Shown here piece after piece: positions 22,475 to 32,116 of a stretch of DNA of 64,000 nucleotides; the first letter of the stretch is position 1, and each line of letters opens with the position of its first letter. Made by a program: the position numbers and the translations under genes. The notes beneath the pieces were generated by a model. It saw only the letters and a list, made by a program, of their open reading frames with translations, ran no database searches and was not told where the DNA came from. Source of the stretch: Halictus rubicundus (lineage: Eukaryota > Arthropoda > Insecta > Hymenoptera > Halictidae); the NCBI RefSeq assembly GCF_050948215.1, contig NC_135149.1, positions 3,701,001 to 3,765,000 of the forward strand, written 5' to 3'.

Positions 22475-22485
22475 GAGACAGTCGG
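22475..22485 (+). promoter_or_regulatory. Initiator-like site at the start of the 3' terminal repeat
   Basis: The terminal-repeat homology begins at the A of ACAGTC (A at 22480), five of six bases of the insect initiator TCAGTY with the A at +1. The same A (11440) is the first element base after TTAGGG at the 5' end. A GGTTCC match begins at +26, slightly short of the usual downstream-element spacing. The sequence match is seen; promoter function is inferred. Confidence 0.45.
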
Positions 22486-24349
22486 GAAACCCGTACTTCA
22501 GATCGGTTCCACGCTTTTTTCTGAATTAAAAGAGGAAACTAAATTGAATAACAAATTTAGTACATAAAGTAAATAAATTGAAGCAAAAACTAATACGGTT
22601 TTATTGATGAAAAAGGTGAGGAACCGAAAACTGGAGCCGCGAAGAATCGGTTTTTCTTTTACATTTTTTCCGAAAATTCTAGTTTCATAAACCCGCGGAA
22701 GTGAGTGGAAATTAACCCGGTTTTTATTATTTATTTCCGAAAATAGGTAGAAACCAGTGGATAAAAACAGATTTGTGCTAAGTGGACACTTTTTGGGAAA
22801 TTAGTTACAAATACTGTAAAAGTGTAGTGGTGGACAAACTTTGCCAAGGGGAAAGCCGTTAAAATACGGCAGAAGCTGCCGGGGCGGTTCCCCCCCTTAA
22901 AAGTAAAGTAAATAGTTTAAACAATTAGGAAAGTAGGAAAAATAGATTTCGTTAGCTTTAGTTGAAAAATAAAGGGATAGTTAGAGTAGAGTAGAGTAGA
23001 GAATAGTAAAGGGTAATACTTATAGCAAATAGATACAAATTATATAATTAGAATTTAGTCAGTTAATAAGTTAAGTAATTAAATAAATTAAATTAAATAA
23101 TAAGTTAAAAGCATTAATAGTAAATAGTAAGTAGGGTATAATAGTATAGTGTAGATGTACGAAGAATAAAATTACGAATTCTAGTTAGAAAGATAGAGAC
23201 GGCAGTAGAGGGTGAAGCTCCGGCGGCACGTTTCTACTGCTGCTGAAACAAAAGAAAGCGAAAGAAAATTAGTTTAGATACCTGAAGGGATAAAAGGTAC
23301 ACGGAATAAACAATCGGAACGTGTTTAGGGACTGAATAAGGAATAGAAAAGCAACCGCTATAAGAGAAAGTAGAGTTAACGTGCGAGAATTAAGCGAAAA
23401 AAGATAAAAAGCACGGAAAACAAAAGAAGAATAGGAAAGGTAGAGAATAGGCAAAGTTGATCCGATTAGGCTGAAAATTAATATATAAATATTATCGAGT
23501 ACGGGCAATAAGTGAAGGGAATTCGGAGAGCTTCTCTCCCCCCTGCGACAGAATTTCGGTTTCCCCCTCCCCTTTCTGAGATATTGGAAAAGGGAGGGTC
23601 GTTTTGAGGGAGGACCGGAAGGGAAAGTAGGGGAACAGGTAGAGGGTGCCGAGCCCTTCGAAACGAGCCGTCACACGACCTAATCAGATCAAGTAGAGTT
23701 TGGCCATATACCGGGTGTCCGAAAGGCACTTAGACGAAACCGGATAAACTGAGGTCGTGGGTCCCCTCAGGGGGCAAGAAGGGACAGGGGGCGATAGAAG
23801 GGGAATAAAAATTCCCCAGGGTGAAAAAATTTCGCCGATACCCCCCCTTTTTCACGAAAAACAGGCCCCTGCTAGGCGAAATAGACGTCTGACCGAAAAA
23901 CTTTCTTCGGACCGATCGACACACACCTCGAGACATACACGAACGAAAAATAAAAAGTGGGGGTTCGCTAACGGAAAACCCCCCCTTCGCTCTTGGGCGG
24001 AACATAAAAAAGCAGCTTTTTCGAAGGAAAAAAGGGTTAGAAAGCGAAATTAAGGAAGCTATTACTAAGTATACCGTGCGCGCTGTACTTAGTAATCCGT
24101 TTCAACCCAAATTCGATACGTTTTGAAAAAATTAGTACGTCGAGTTTCATGCGGTAACTTAGTTTATTTTAAGCGAGCGAACGTAGTTTTTTAAATAAAG
24201 ATAAGGCGATAGAAATAGGTTGCGATCAAGCGTAAAATTAGAATAGTAAGATAGAATTAAGTTTAGTTAAATCGAATAGTTTTAAGTTAAGAATTTTGTC
24301 ATAATCACGAGTTGCAAAAGTTAAAATACAGAGGAAATTTCGATATTAA
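22480..24349 (+). repeat. 3' terminal repeat of element A (intron-containing form)
   Basis: 1870 bp. Without 22616-22746 it equals the 1739-bp 5' repeat. It ends at CGATATTAA, where poly(A) begins. The homologous point in the 5' repeat (13178) is read through into ORF1. No AATAAA lies within 30 nt of the poly(A) site, which may permit that read-through. Confidence 0.9.
22616..22746 (+). other. 131-nt spliceosomal-type intron in the 3' terminal repeat
   Basis: Starts GTGAGG after AAAAG and ends with CCGAAAATAG before GTAGAAACC. The 5' repeat reads AAAAG|GTAGAAACC at 11575|11576, an exact removal with GT and AG ends. The same segment (one T shorter) is at 45322-45451 in the truncated copy, so the unspliced form is the genomic state of the 3' repeat. 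Confidence 0.85.
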
Positions 24350-24369
24350 AAAAAAAAAAAAAAAAAAAA
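24348..24369 (+). other. Poly(A) tail of element A
   Basis: 22 A between CGATATT and GGGTTAGGG. Because TTAGGG contains an A, the last base may be shared with the target. Confidence 0.9.
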
Positions 24370-25470
24370 GGGTTAGGGTTAGGGTTAGGGTTAGGGTTAG
24401 GGTTAGGGTTAGGGTTAGGGTTAGGGTTAGGGTTAGGGTTAGGGTTAGGGTTAGGGTTAGGGTTAGGGTTAGGGTTAGGGTTAGGGTTAGGGTTAGGGTT
24501 AGGGTTAGGGTTAGGGTTAGGGTTAGGGTTAGGGTTAGGGTTAGGGTTAGGGTTAGGGTTAGGGTTAGGGTTAGGGTTAGGGTTAGGGTTAGGGTTAGGG
24601 TTAGGGTTAGGGTTAGGGTTAGGGTTAGGGTTAGGGTTAGGGTTAGGGTTAGGGTTAGGGTTAGGGTTAGGGTTAGGGTTAGGGTTAGGGTTAGGGTTAG
24701 GGTTAGGGTTAGGGTTAGGGTTAGGGTTAGGGTTAGGGTTAGGGTTAGGGTTAGGGTTAGGGTTAGGGTTAGGGTTAGGGTTAGGGTTAGGGTTAGGGTT
24801 AGGGTTAGGGTTAGGGTTAGGGTTAGGGTTAGGGTTAGGGTTAGGGTTAGGGTTAGGGTTAGGGTTAGGGTTAGGGTTAGGGTTAGGGTTAGGGTTAGGG
24901 TTAGGGTTAGGGTTAGGGTTAGGGTTAGGGTTAGGGTTAGGGTTAGGGTTAGGGTTAGGGTTAGGGTTAGGGTTAGGGTTAGGGTTAGGGTTAGGGTTAG
25001 GGTTAGGGTTAGGGTTAGGGTTAGGGTTAGGGTTAGGGTTAGGGTTAGGGTTAGGGTTAGGGTTAGGGTTAGGGTTAGGGTTAGGGTTAGGGTTAGGGTT
25101 AGGGTTAGGGTTAGGGTTAGGGTTAGGGTTAGGGTTAGGGTTAGGGTTAGGGTTAGGGTTAGGGTTAGGGTTAGGGTTAGGGTTAGGGTTAGGGTTAGGG
25201 TTAGGGTTAGGGTTAGGGTTAGGGTTAGGGTTAGGGTTAGGGTTAGGGTTAGGGTTAGGGTTAGGGTTAGGGTTAGGGTTAGGGTTAGGGTTAGGGTTAG
25301 GGTTAGGGTTAGGGTTAGGGTTAGGGTTAGGGTTAGGGTTAGGGTTAGGGTTAGGGTTAGGGTTAGGGTTAGGGTTAGGGTTAGGGTTAGGGTTAGGGTT
25401 AGGGTTAGGGTTAGGGTTAGGGTTAGGGTTAGGGTTAGGGTTAGGGTTAGGGTTAGGGTTAGGGTTAGGG
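24370..25470 (+). repeat. Perfect TTAGGG array 2
   Basis: About 1.1 kb of uninterrupted hexamers between element A and element B1. Its long Val-Arg frame is an artefact of the repeat. Confidence 0.98.
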
Positions 25471-26065
25471 GGGACCGAGGGGATATGGGCTTAGTAGTGG
25501 TGACTCGGATCCACTACTAGGTATGCCACAGTGGTGGCGGTCATATCCCTAAAATCCTCTACGCTCCACCTCCTCGTGGTGGTCCCTGGGAACACACATA
25601 GTTGTGTGTTGCTAACGGAGCGAGGGGTATTCCGCGGGAAGTAGTCCTAATGATGTGTGAGGCGATGCCGGCGGGATCTTCGGATCCTGGCAGGGCCTCC
25701 CTTGCCGGTAAGGCTCACACGGAGGGATGAAAAACCGCGGAATGGGTCCTGCGATAACGACCGGGGAGGTCGCCGCAGGGCCCTTGCCGTAAACCGGTGG
25801 TCATGTTTTACCGGAACGGTGGTCTTGCCTTAACCGGCCGGGCCGCGAGGATGATAACCTCTATAAAAAATCCCCAACCCTAAGCTTCGGTGCGCGGCGA
25901 GAGGGTACGCCCTGGCATCAGGGCGTGGCTGGTGGGGTACACCAGTCGCGAGCGCACCAACAACCACTGGATACCTGGCGCCTCCAGTGTGTATCCAGCC
26001 TTACCCGGGTAGTGGGGGCTCTGCCCGGGTGGACCTCTTTTCCCGCCATATTCGTGGGATTCATT
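25471..26065 (+). other. Element B1 5' UTR
   Basis: Starts at the TTAGGG border. A frame beginning at GTG 25925 reads into ORF1, but the first plausible ATG is at 26066. Contains two diverged CCGGTGGTC/ACGGTGGTC boxes near 25795-25830. The matching region of B2 is nearly identical. Confidence 0.7.
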
Positions 26066-28225
26066 ATGGATTACTCAAAATATTACTCAAAATATAAAAA
26101 TGACGAGGTTAAGGAGGGGTTACCACACCCGAAAGTGGTAGTGGAGGGAGTGGGAGCGGTCTTGGACCTATCCCAGGAGGAGAGGCACCGGACCCCAGCT
26201 GTTGGGGACCGGCCCTTTCTCCGGCCGGAGAAGGGAACAGGGGGACGCGGTCGGCGGGTCAAGTCGGTGGACCGACAGTCGAACCACTCGACCAAGTCGG
26301 CTCCCCCCATCCCCAGCGTCGCGGGCGTGAAGCGTTCGCTGCCGCCAACTCCGGGCAGGACATCGCCGACTCCATCAGTCGGCAAACGGGAGCGGCTGGA
26401 GGACGATGTCCGCCCTGAGATGAGGAGTATGCTCCCCGGGGAACTGTCGGCATTTATTGCCGAACAGTCGGACATTGCCCGGGAGCTCGCGGAGGCCAGT
26501 CGGAACCTCAAAGGTACACACCTTAAAGGGATCCGCGAGGCCTCCGCGGACATTAAGGCGGCAGCGAGGGAGTTGGAACGCAGGGGCGTCCAGGTTGGAC
26601 CCCCTGCCGACTCCCGCACCAGCCAGGCGGACGCTGGGGACGCCGCTTTGCGGCTGGAGAACGCGGCTCTCAGGAGGGAGCTGCTGGAGACCCGCGACTC
26701 GCTTCGGGCCATCAGGGGGGAGCTGATGGTGATGAAGCGGTTGCGGGACGCTCCCCCCCTGCCGCAGGTCTCCACCGCCGAGGGCGGCGAGGTCACCGCG
26801 ACCCCGCCGGCGCAGCTGGACCTGGTGGCCCAGATGAAGGCCCTCATGGAGGAGGGCCTCAGATCCCTCCGCGAAGAAATGCGGAGGGAGCTGCGCCGGG
26901 TAGCCGGACATGGTGCCCGTGGGGACCCCCGGCCGCCGCCGCCGGCCCCTCCGGCGCCGCCGCGGCCCGCCCCTACGCCGGCTCCGCCGACGCCTGCCCC
27001 TGCCCCTGCCCCGGGGACGGGGGTTACGAAAAAGAAGAAGAAGAAGAAGAAAAAGAAGGGGAAGAAGGCTGGGGAGGCTCCCAAGCCTTCGGTCGCCCGC
27101 CCGGCCCCGCCCCCTACGCCCACACCGGGTACCCCAGCTATGCCGGGGACCTGGGCGGAGGTGGTCGGGAGGCGGGCCATCTCCGCGGCCAAGGCCGCTG
27201 CTAAGGCCGCGGCTGAGGTGGCGGCAGCCGTCTCGGCTGGCGCCCCAAAGGCAAGGAGGGCCGCTGCCCCCGCCTCGAAAGGCGGGAAAGCAGCGGCCAA
27301 GGTCAGGGCCCCGCCACGCTCCGCGGCAGTCACCGTGACTGTCCCGGAGGGGAGCGGGGCCTCGTATGAGGAGGCCATTAGGAGGGCCCGCCAGGGCGTC
27401 GATTTAGACGCCCTCGGCATCGGGGCCCTCCATTGGAAGAGGGCGGTAACCGGGGGCCTCATTATTGAGGTCCCCGGTGCCGATGGGGGCCCCAAGGCCG
27501 ATGCCTTGGCCGCCAAAATGGCCGCCGTCCTGGGGGGGATGGACGTAAAGGTGTCCAGGCCCGTGAAGAAGGCGGAATTCCGCCTCACGGGCCTGGAGGT
27601 ATCCGTGACCCCCCAGGAGGTAGTGGAGGCGGTTTGTAAGGCCGGGGGCTGCACCGCCGAGTCCGTTAGGGTCGGGGAGCTTAAGGCTCCGCCCAGCGGG
27701 CTTGGCACCATATGGGTGCAGTGCCCGGCCTTGGCGGCCCTGGCTATAGAGAAGGCCGGGAAAATACGCGTGGGGTGGTCCACCGCCCAGGTGGTTGTGC
27801 TGGCGGCTCGGCCGCTGCAGTGCTTCCGCTGCCTTGCCCTGGGGCATGTTCGGCAGCGGTGCACTGCGGAGGTCGACCGCAGCGGTCACTGCTACCGCTG
27901 CGGTGACGCCACCCACCGGGCGGTGGATTGTAAGGCGCCACCCCACTGCGTCGTGTGCGCGGCCTTGGGGAGACCGGCGGGCCACAAGGCGGGGAGCAAG
28001 ACGTGCTCCCCGCCACCAAAGGCCAAGAAGGGCAAAAAGGGGGCGGGCGGTGTGGCGCCCACCCCAGTTACGCCACCGGATACCCCGGTGGCAAAAGCGG
28101 CCGTTCCCCCAACCTCCAAGGGGGAGTCGATGGAGGTGGAGGCGGCCCCCAGCGGGGCGGGGGGTAATGACCCCCCGCCACCCGCACCGGCGGCTAAGGA
28201 GGGGACCAGCGCGAAGGCCAATTAA
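26066..28225 (+). CDS. Element B1 ORF1: gag-like protein with zinc knuckles
   Basis: 719 residues from the ATG at 26066. The family role is RNA packaging and telomere targeting. It has a basic Ser/Pro-rich N-terminus, a leucine/alanine-rich helical region at about 130-280, a Pro/Ala-rich linker, a run of Lys near residue 320, and an Ala/Lys-rich stretch like linker histones (about 370-430). The gag core follows. From residue 586 come knuckles CFRCLALGHVRQRC and CYRCGDATHRAVDC and a third cluster CVVC...H...C. The tail is Pro-rich. TAA at 28223-28225 overlaps the ORF2 ATG by one base. Many residues differ from B2 ORF1, unlike the neighbouring regions. Confidence 0.9.
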   Translation: MDYSKYYSKYKNDEVKEGLPHPKVVVEGVGAVLDLSQEERHRTPAVGDRPFLRPEKGTGGRGRRVKSVDRQSNHSTKSAPPIPSVAGVKRSLPPTPGRTSPTPSVGKRERLEDDVRPEMRSMLPGELSAFIAEQSDIARELAEASRNLKGTHLKGIREASADIKAAARELERRGVQVGPPADSRTSQADAGDAALRLENAALRRELLETRDSLRAIRGELMVMKRLRDAPPLPQVSTAEGGEVTATPPAQLDLVAQMKALMEEGLRSLREEMRRELRRVAGHGARGDPRPPPPAPPAPPRPAPTPAPPTPAPAPAPGTGVTKKKKKKKKKKGKKAGEAPKPSVARPAPPPTPTPGTPAMPGTWAEVVGRRAISAAKAAAKAAAEVAAAVSAGAPKARRAAAPASKGGKAAAKVRAPPRSAAVTVTVPEGSGASYEEAIRRARQGVDLDALGIGALHWKRAVTGGLIIEVPGADGGPKADALAAKMAAVLGGMDVKVSRPVKKAEFRLTGLEVSVTPQEVVEAVCKAGGCTAESVRVGELKAPPSGLGTIWVQCPALAALAIEKAGKIRVGWSTAQVVVLAARPLQCFRCLALGHVRQRCTAEVDRSGHCYRCGDATHRAVDCKAPPHCVVCAALGRPAGHKAGSKTCSPPPKAKKGKKGAGGVAPTPVTPPDTPVAKAAVPPTSKGESMEVEAAPSGAGGNDPPPPAPAAKEGTSAKAN

Positions 28226-28227
28226 TG
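28223..28227 (+). promoter_or_regulatory. TAATG stop-start coupling site (B1)
   Basis: The ORF1 TAA and ORF2 ATG share one A. Bombyx SART1 uses the same UAAUG for translational coupling of its two ORFs. Confidence 0.8.
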
Positions 28228-31200
28228 GCCCATATTCCGCGCTGGTCCCCTCTCCCGGTACTCCAGGCCAACCTCAACCACTGCCGCCAGGCGCAGGACC
28301 TAATGGTCCAATGCCTGGAGGAGTGGGGGGTTGGCCTGGCCGTCGCCACGGAGCCGCACAGAGTCCCGGACCACCCACACTGGTCCGGGGACGATGACGG
28401 CTCCGTGGCGATGTGGTGGCGTCGCCACTCGGCGACTGTGCCCCCCTGCTCCGTGGTCGAACGGGGCAGGGGGATGGTTATGGTAAAGTGGGGAAGATTT
28501 CTGGTCGTGGGGTGCTACAGCTCACCCAGTTATGACTCCGCCGAATTAGGGATGTTCCTGGACCGGCTGGGGCTTATGATAGCCCCGTATATAGCCGGTC
28601 CAGTGTTGGTCCTGGGGGACCTCAACGCGAGGTCCTCCACATGGGGTAACCCCGGGACCAACGCCCGAGGCGGAGTCCTGGAAGACTGGGCGGAGGGGAT
28701 GGAGCTCCGGTTGTTAAACCGGGGCTCCGTGCCTACGTGCGTGAGGTGGAATGGCTGGTCCATAGTGGACGTGTCATTCGCGACGGCCGCCGCCTCACGC
28801 CGTGTGTCCAATTGGCGGGTCTGGAGTGGAGAGACCTTGTCGGACCACAGCTACGTCCTGATGGACGTGGCTGTGGTCTCGGACTCGCCATTGGACACGC
28901 CCCTCCGACGTGGCACCCCGTCAGCGCCCAGATGGGCGCTGAAACGACTGGACGGGGACCTCCTGAGGGCCGCGATTATCGGCTCCGCCTGGCCTTCGGC
29001 CAGGGAGCGCGAGGCAGACGAGGGGGCGGCTTGGATCCGGGGCACGTTGCAGATGATCTGTGACGTGGCGATGCCCCGGGTCCGAGCTCAGCCCCCGAGA
29101 AGATCAGTTTACTGGTGGTCGGGGGAGCTGGCCGAACTTCGCAGTTCGGCCGGCCGAGCCCGCCGCCAGTATGCCCGCGCCCGTCGCCGCCATTTTCTGG
29201 GCGGCGACGCGGAGCCGAGGGTCGCCGAGTTGTACAGTGAGTACAGATCGGCGGCCGTGGCCCTCAAGCGTGCAATTGCCGCTGCTAAGGCCAAGGCCTG
29301 GGAAGAGCTCCTGCTCACCCTCCGTGAGGATCCGTGGGGACGCCCGTATAAGGCGGTGCTTGGGAAGCTCCGCCCCTGGGCGTCCCCGGTCACGGAGCGG
29401 TTAGACCCGGAACTTCTGGGGCGCGTAGTGGATACCCTCTTCCCCCTGAGTGAGGGGGGGAGGGAACGCGCCCCGGGTCCGGCCATTGAATGGTCGGACG
29501 AATTCCGGGTCACCGGGTGGGAGCTGTACCAGGCCGTCCGGGAGCTCCGGGCCAGGGGCAAGAAGGCCCCTGGCCCCGATGGGGTTCCCGGTGGTATAAT
29601 GGCCTTAGCTATGGAGGTCCTCGCCCCGGCGTTCAGGAGCGTCATGGATGCGAGCCTGCGCCGGGGAGTCTTCCCCACGGTGTGGAAAGAGGCGTGCCTG
29701 GTTCTCCTCCAAAAGGAGGGGAAACCCGCAGAGTCTCCCTCTGCATACCGGCCGGTTTGTTAGCTATTCGAAAGGATAATTGCCGCCCGCCTCGTCGAGC
29801 ACCTGTCGCGGGGTGGTCCCGACCTGAGCGACAGCCAGTATGGGTTCCGGAGGGGGCGCTCCACTATAGACGCCCTGGAGCGTCTGCGCCTCCTCCGTGA
29901 ACGGGCTGTCGCTCGGGGCAGGGTGTTGATTGCGGTGTCGCTAGACATATCTAACGCCTTCAACGCCCTGCCCTGGTCGGAGATAATGGGGGCGCTGGAC
30001 TATTTCCAGGTGCCCCCTTATCTCCGGGAGGTGGTCGGCGACTATCTCCGCGACAGAGAGGTGGTATTTACCGGCCGGTATGGTATTGTGCACTCGAGGG
30101 AGACGCACCGCGGCGTTCCACAGGGGTCGGTCCTCGGACCGCTCCTGTGGAACTTGGCGTACGACGCGGTGCTGCGGGTTGTCCTCCCCCCGGATACGGG
30201 TGTCATCTGCTATGCAGATGACACCCTGGTTTATGCCGAGGGGGGGGATTGGAGGAGGACCAGGCACCTCGGAGAGGCCGCCCTGGACTGCGTGATCGGG
30301 CGAATCCGGAGAATGGGGTTGACCGTGGCCGCCACAAAAACCGAGGCGATTTGGTTGTATTCGCCTCGGGTGTGGCGGCTACCCCGTGGTCAAGATCTCC
30401 GGATTCGTGTCGCTGAAACCTCCGTCGCGATCGGGCCCAGGATGAGGTACCTGGGCCTGATCATAGACGGCCGCTGGCGATTTGATGGACACTTCGAGCT
30501 CCTCGCCCCCCGACTAGAGAGGACGGCAGCCGCATTGGCGCGGCTGCTGCCGAATGTCGGGGGGCCGGATTTGAAAGTACGCCGCCTCTATGTGGAGGTG
30601 GTGCGGTCTATAGCCCTGTATGGGGCCCCCGTATGGCACCGCTCGCTCGAGGCCAGCACGCCTAGCCGCAAACTCTTCGAAAGAGTGCGGCGGCGGCTGG
30701 CCTTGCGGGTCATACGGGGGTACCGCACCATCTCCACCGAGGCGGCGGGACTCCTCGCCGTGATTCCACCCTTCACTGTGGTGGCGGCGGAGCGGGCGAA
30801 GCTATACCACATCGCCCGCTCCTTCCGCCGCCCGCCGGGGGTGGAACTCACGCGCGAGGAGGAGGAGGAGCTCGAGGGCCAGAATCGCCAGGCCCGGACG
30901 GAAAGTTTATCGGAGTGGAGGGCGTTGCTAACGCCCTCCACACGTCCGATTGTCCGGGCCCTCCTGCCCATATTTTACATATGGTGCGGGAGGCGGGGAA
31001 GGTTGACCTTCCGCCTCACGCAGGTGCTCTCCGGCCACGGTTGCTTCGGAGAGTACCTGCACAGAATGGGGCGGGAGCCGACTGCGCAGTGCCACCACTG
31101 CGGCGAAGATGTGGACACGGCGCGGCATACCATGGAGGAGTGCCCTGCTTGGGCCGGGCCGCGCCGTGTCCTGCGAGCCGCAGTGGGAGGGTGGGACCTC

Positions 31201-31545
31201 GCGCTGCCGACCGTGGTCGACCACATGGTCGGCAGCGTGGGGTCGTGGAAGGCGGTGGCCTCCTTCTGCGAGGATGTTATGAAGCAGAAGGAGGCCGCCG
31301 AGCGGGCCCGGGAGCGGGACCCGGGCTCCGCGAGGAGGGTGTGGGCGCGGGGACGACCCCCGCGCCGGCGTGTGCCCCCCACGAGGGGGGCGGTTAGGGA
31401 TGGGAGGGCGCGGGGGTCTCCCCCGCGTCAACCATTGCCCCCGGGAGTGGGGGGCGGAGTGGGGCTGGCGCGGGGAGTTTCCCCGCGCCCTGTTATGCCC
31501 CCACAACTGGGGGCGGTGAACTTGGGGGCTCGGGGTGTGAGCTGA
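28225..31545 (+). pseudogene. Element B1 ORF2 (endonuclease/RT) with an 18-bp deletion creating a stop
   Basis: Same protein as B2 ORF2, but codon 513 (29761-29763) is TAG. Comparison with 37590-37615 shows loss of 18 bp that fuses two codons into the stop and removes a net six residues of the LLDEAGKLFE block at the start of the reverse transcriptase fingers. The frame is otherwise open to 31545. The endonuclease half (LGDLNARSSTWGN, SDHSYVL) is complete, so a truncated 512-residue product could be made, but reverse transcription should be lost. Downstream blocks (GVPQGSVLGPLLW, CYADDT, CHHCGEDVDTARHTMEEC) remain intact, suggesting a recent break. Confidence 0.9.
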
Positions 31546-31586
31546 CCCGGGCCCCCGGGGGGGAGCATAGCTCCCCCCGTGATAGG

Positions 31587-31627
31587 CCGACACCCCCGGG
31601 TTATTTTCCCGATGTAGGGGGTGTCGG
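31587..31627 (+). repeat. 3' UTR stem-loop (B1), 11-bp stem
   Basis: CCGACACCCCC pairs with GGGGGTGTCGG. The loop contains GGGTTA. B2 has one more C on one side and one more G on the other, so pairing is kept. Confidence 0.7.
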
Positions 31628-32026
31628 TCCGTCCCTCCCCGATTGGGGAGGGGGATCCGTGGGGGGTTCGGGGAAAGGAAGGGTCGGGGCGTGCCGGATC
31701 ACGCCTCCGACGGCCCTTCCTTCCGGTGGCGGCGTCTTCTTGTCTCGGCCGGGGCTGGTTCCTTCGGGACACCGGCCCCGAGCGGGACACGAAGACTCCG
31801 GGAGCTGTGGGTGGACCGAGCTGGGGCTCGGGAAGCCCAATCCGAAGGCTCCAGGGATGGGGACACCGGGCGGGTCCCTCCGCCCGGGGTCTTATAGCGT
31901 AGGCAGTGGGGGAGGCTAACCCCCTCCCCCGGGGTATGATGATAGCTGGGGGGTGTCCTGTTGAGTACTCGCGTGATCCAGGCACCTCCCGTGTAGCTTA
32001 GGTGGGCGTGAGGTTTTAGTGGGTAG

Positions 32027-32052
32027 TCTCCGGGGGCTCCGCCCCCCGGAGA
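32027..32052 (+). repeat. 3' UTR stem-loop (B1), 10-bp stem near the poly(A)
   Basis: Perfect TCTCCGGGGG / CCCCCGGAGA with a 6-nt loop, 65 nt before the tail. Confidence 0.7.
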
Positions 32053-32114
32053 GAATCCCACATAACCCCGGCTTCCCCCAGGGAGTCGGGGTATGTATAA
32101 AACATTTCCTCACG

Positions 32115-32116
<2 letters not shown>

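Larger units (their letters stand above)
18288..22479 (+). other. Element A long A-rich 3' region (3' UTR and probable promoter for the downstream repeat)
   Basis: 4.2 kb without a sense-strand gene and strongly A-rich on the sense strand. A run of C near 18658-18672 follows ORF2. Two diverged direct repeats (about 19090-19770 and 20310-20970) lie inside. The last 1.14 kb (21337-22479) is conserved in the truncated copy at 44043-45185. By position this last part corresponds to a U3-like promoter segment upstream of the 3' terminal repeat; that role is inferred. Confidence 0.7.
11440..24369 (+). mobile_element. Element A: terminally redundant telomeric non-LTR retrotransposon (R1 clade)
   Basis: A single 12.9-kb insertion bounded by TTAGGG on the left and poly(A)-GGGTTA on the right. 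Order: 5' terminal repeat 11440-13178, short leader, ORF1 13372-14949, ORF2 about 14946-18287, A-rich 3' region 18288-22479, 3' terminal repeat 22480-24349, poly(A). ORF2 has an apurinic-type endonuclease followed by a reverse transcriptase, and both ORFs carry Cys-His knuckles, as in the R1/TRAS/SART clade. Long terminal direct repeats are not normal for that clade. No telomeric DNA or poly(A) separates 22479 from 22480, so the 3' repeat is part of the element and not a second insertion. The truncated copy at 44043 shows the same junction. Confidence 0.88.
31546..32116 (+). other. Element B1 3' UTR
   Basis: About 570 nt, G+C-rich, with at least three strong stem-loops: near 31557-31577 (GGGGGGAGC/GCTCCCCCC), 31587-31627, and 32027-32052 (TCTCCGGGGG/CCCCCGGAGA). 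SART1 3' UTR stem-loops are known to be needed for recognition by the reverse transcriptase; that role here is inferred. Confidence 0.75.

Noticed and set aside
22480..24369. 3' repeat as a separate truncated element inserted after element A
   Set aside because: No poly(A) or TTAGGG lies at 22479|22480, and the truncated copy at 44043 has the same continuous junction.
24312..25520. 402-residue frame of Val-Arg repeats across TTAGGG (also 32019-33338, 39871-43473, and Leu-Thr frames on the minus strand)
   Set aside because: Pure translation of the hexamer; a period-6 repeat without stops gives endless dipeptides.
25925..26065. N-terminal extension of B1 ORF1 from GTG (and B2 from 33769)
   Set aside because: It needs a non-AUG start, while an ATG stands at the end of the 5' UTR in both copies, though the exact start is not proven.
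26083..27864. 593-residue minus-strand frame opposite B1 ORF1 (and 527 residues at 34318-35901)
   Set aside because: Shadow of G+C-rich ORF1; composition-driven and lacking any recognisable domain.
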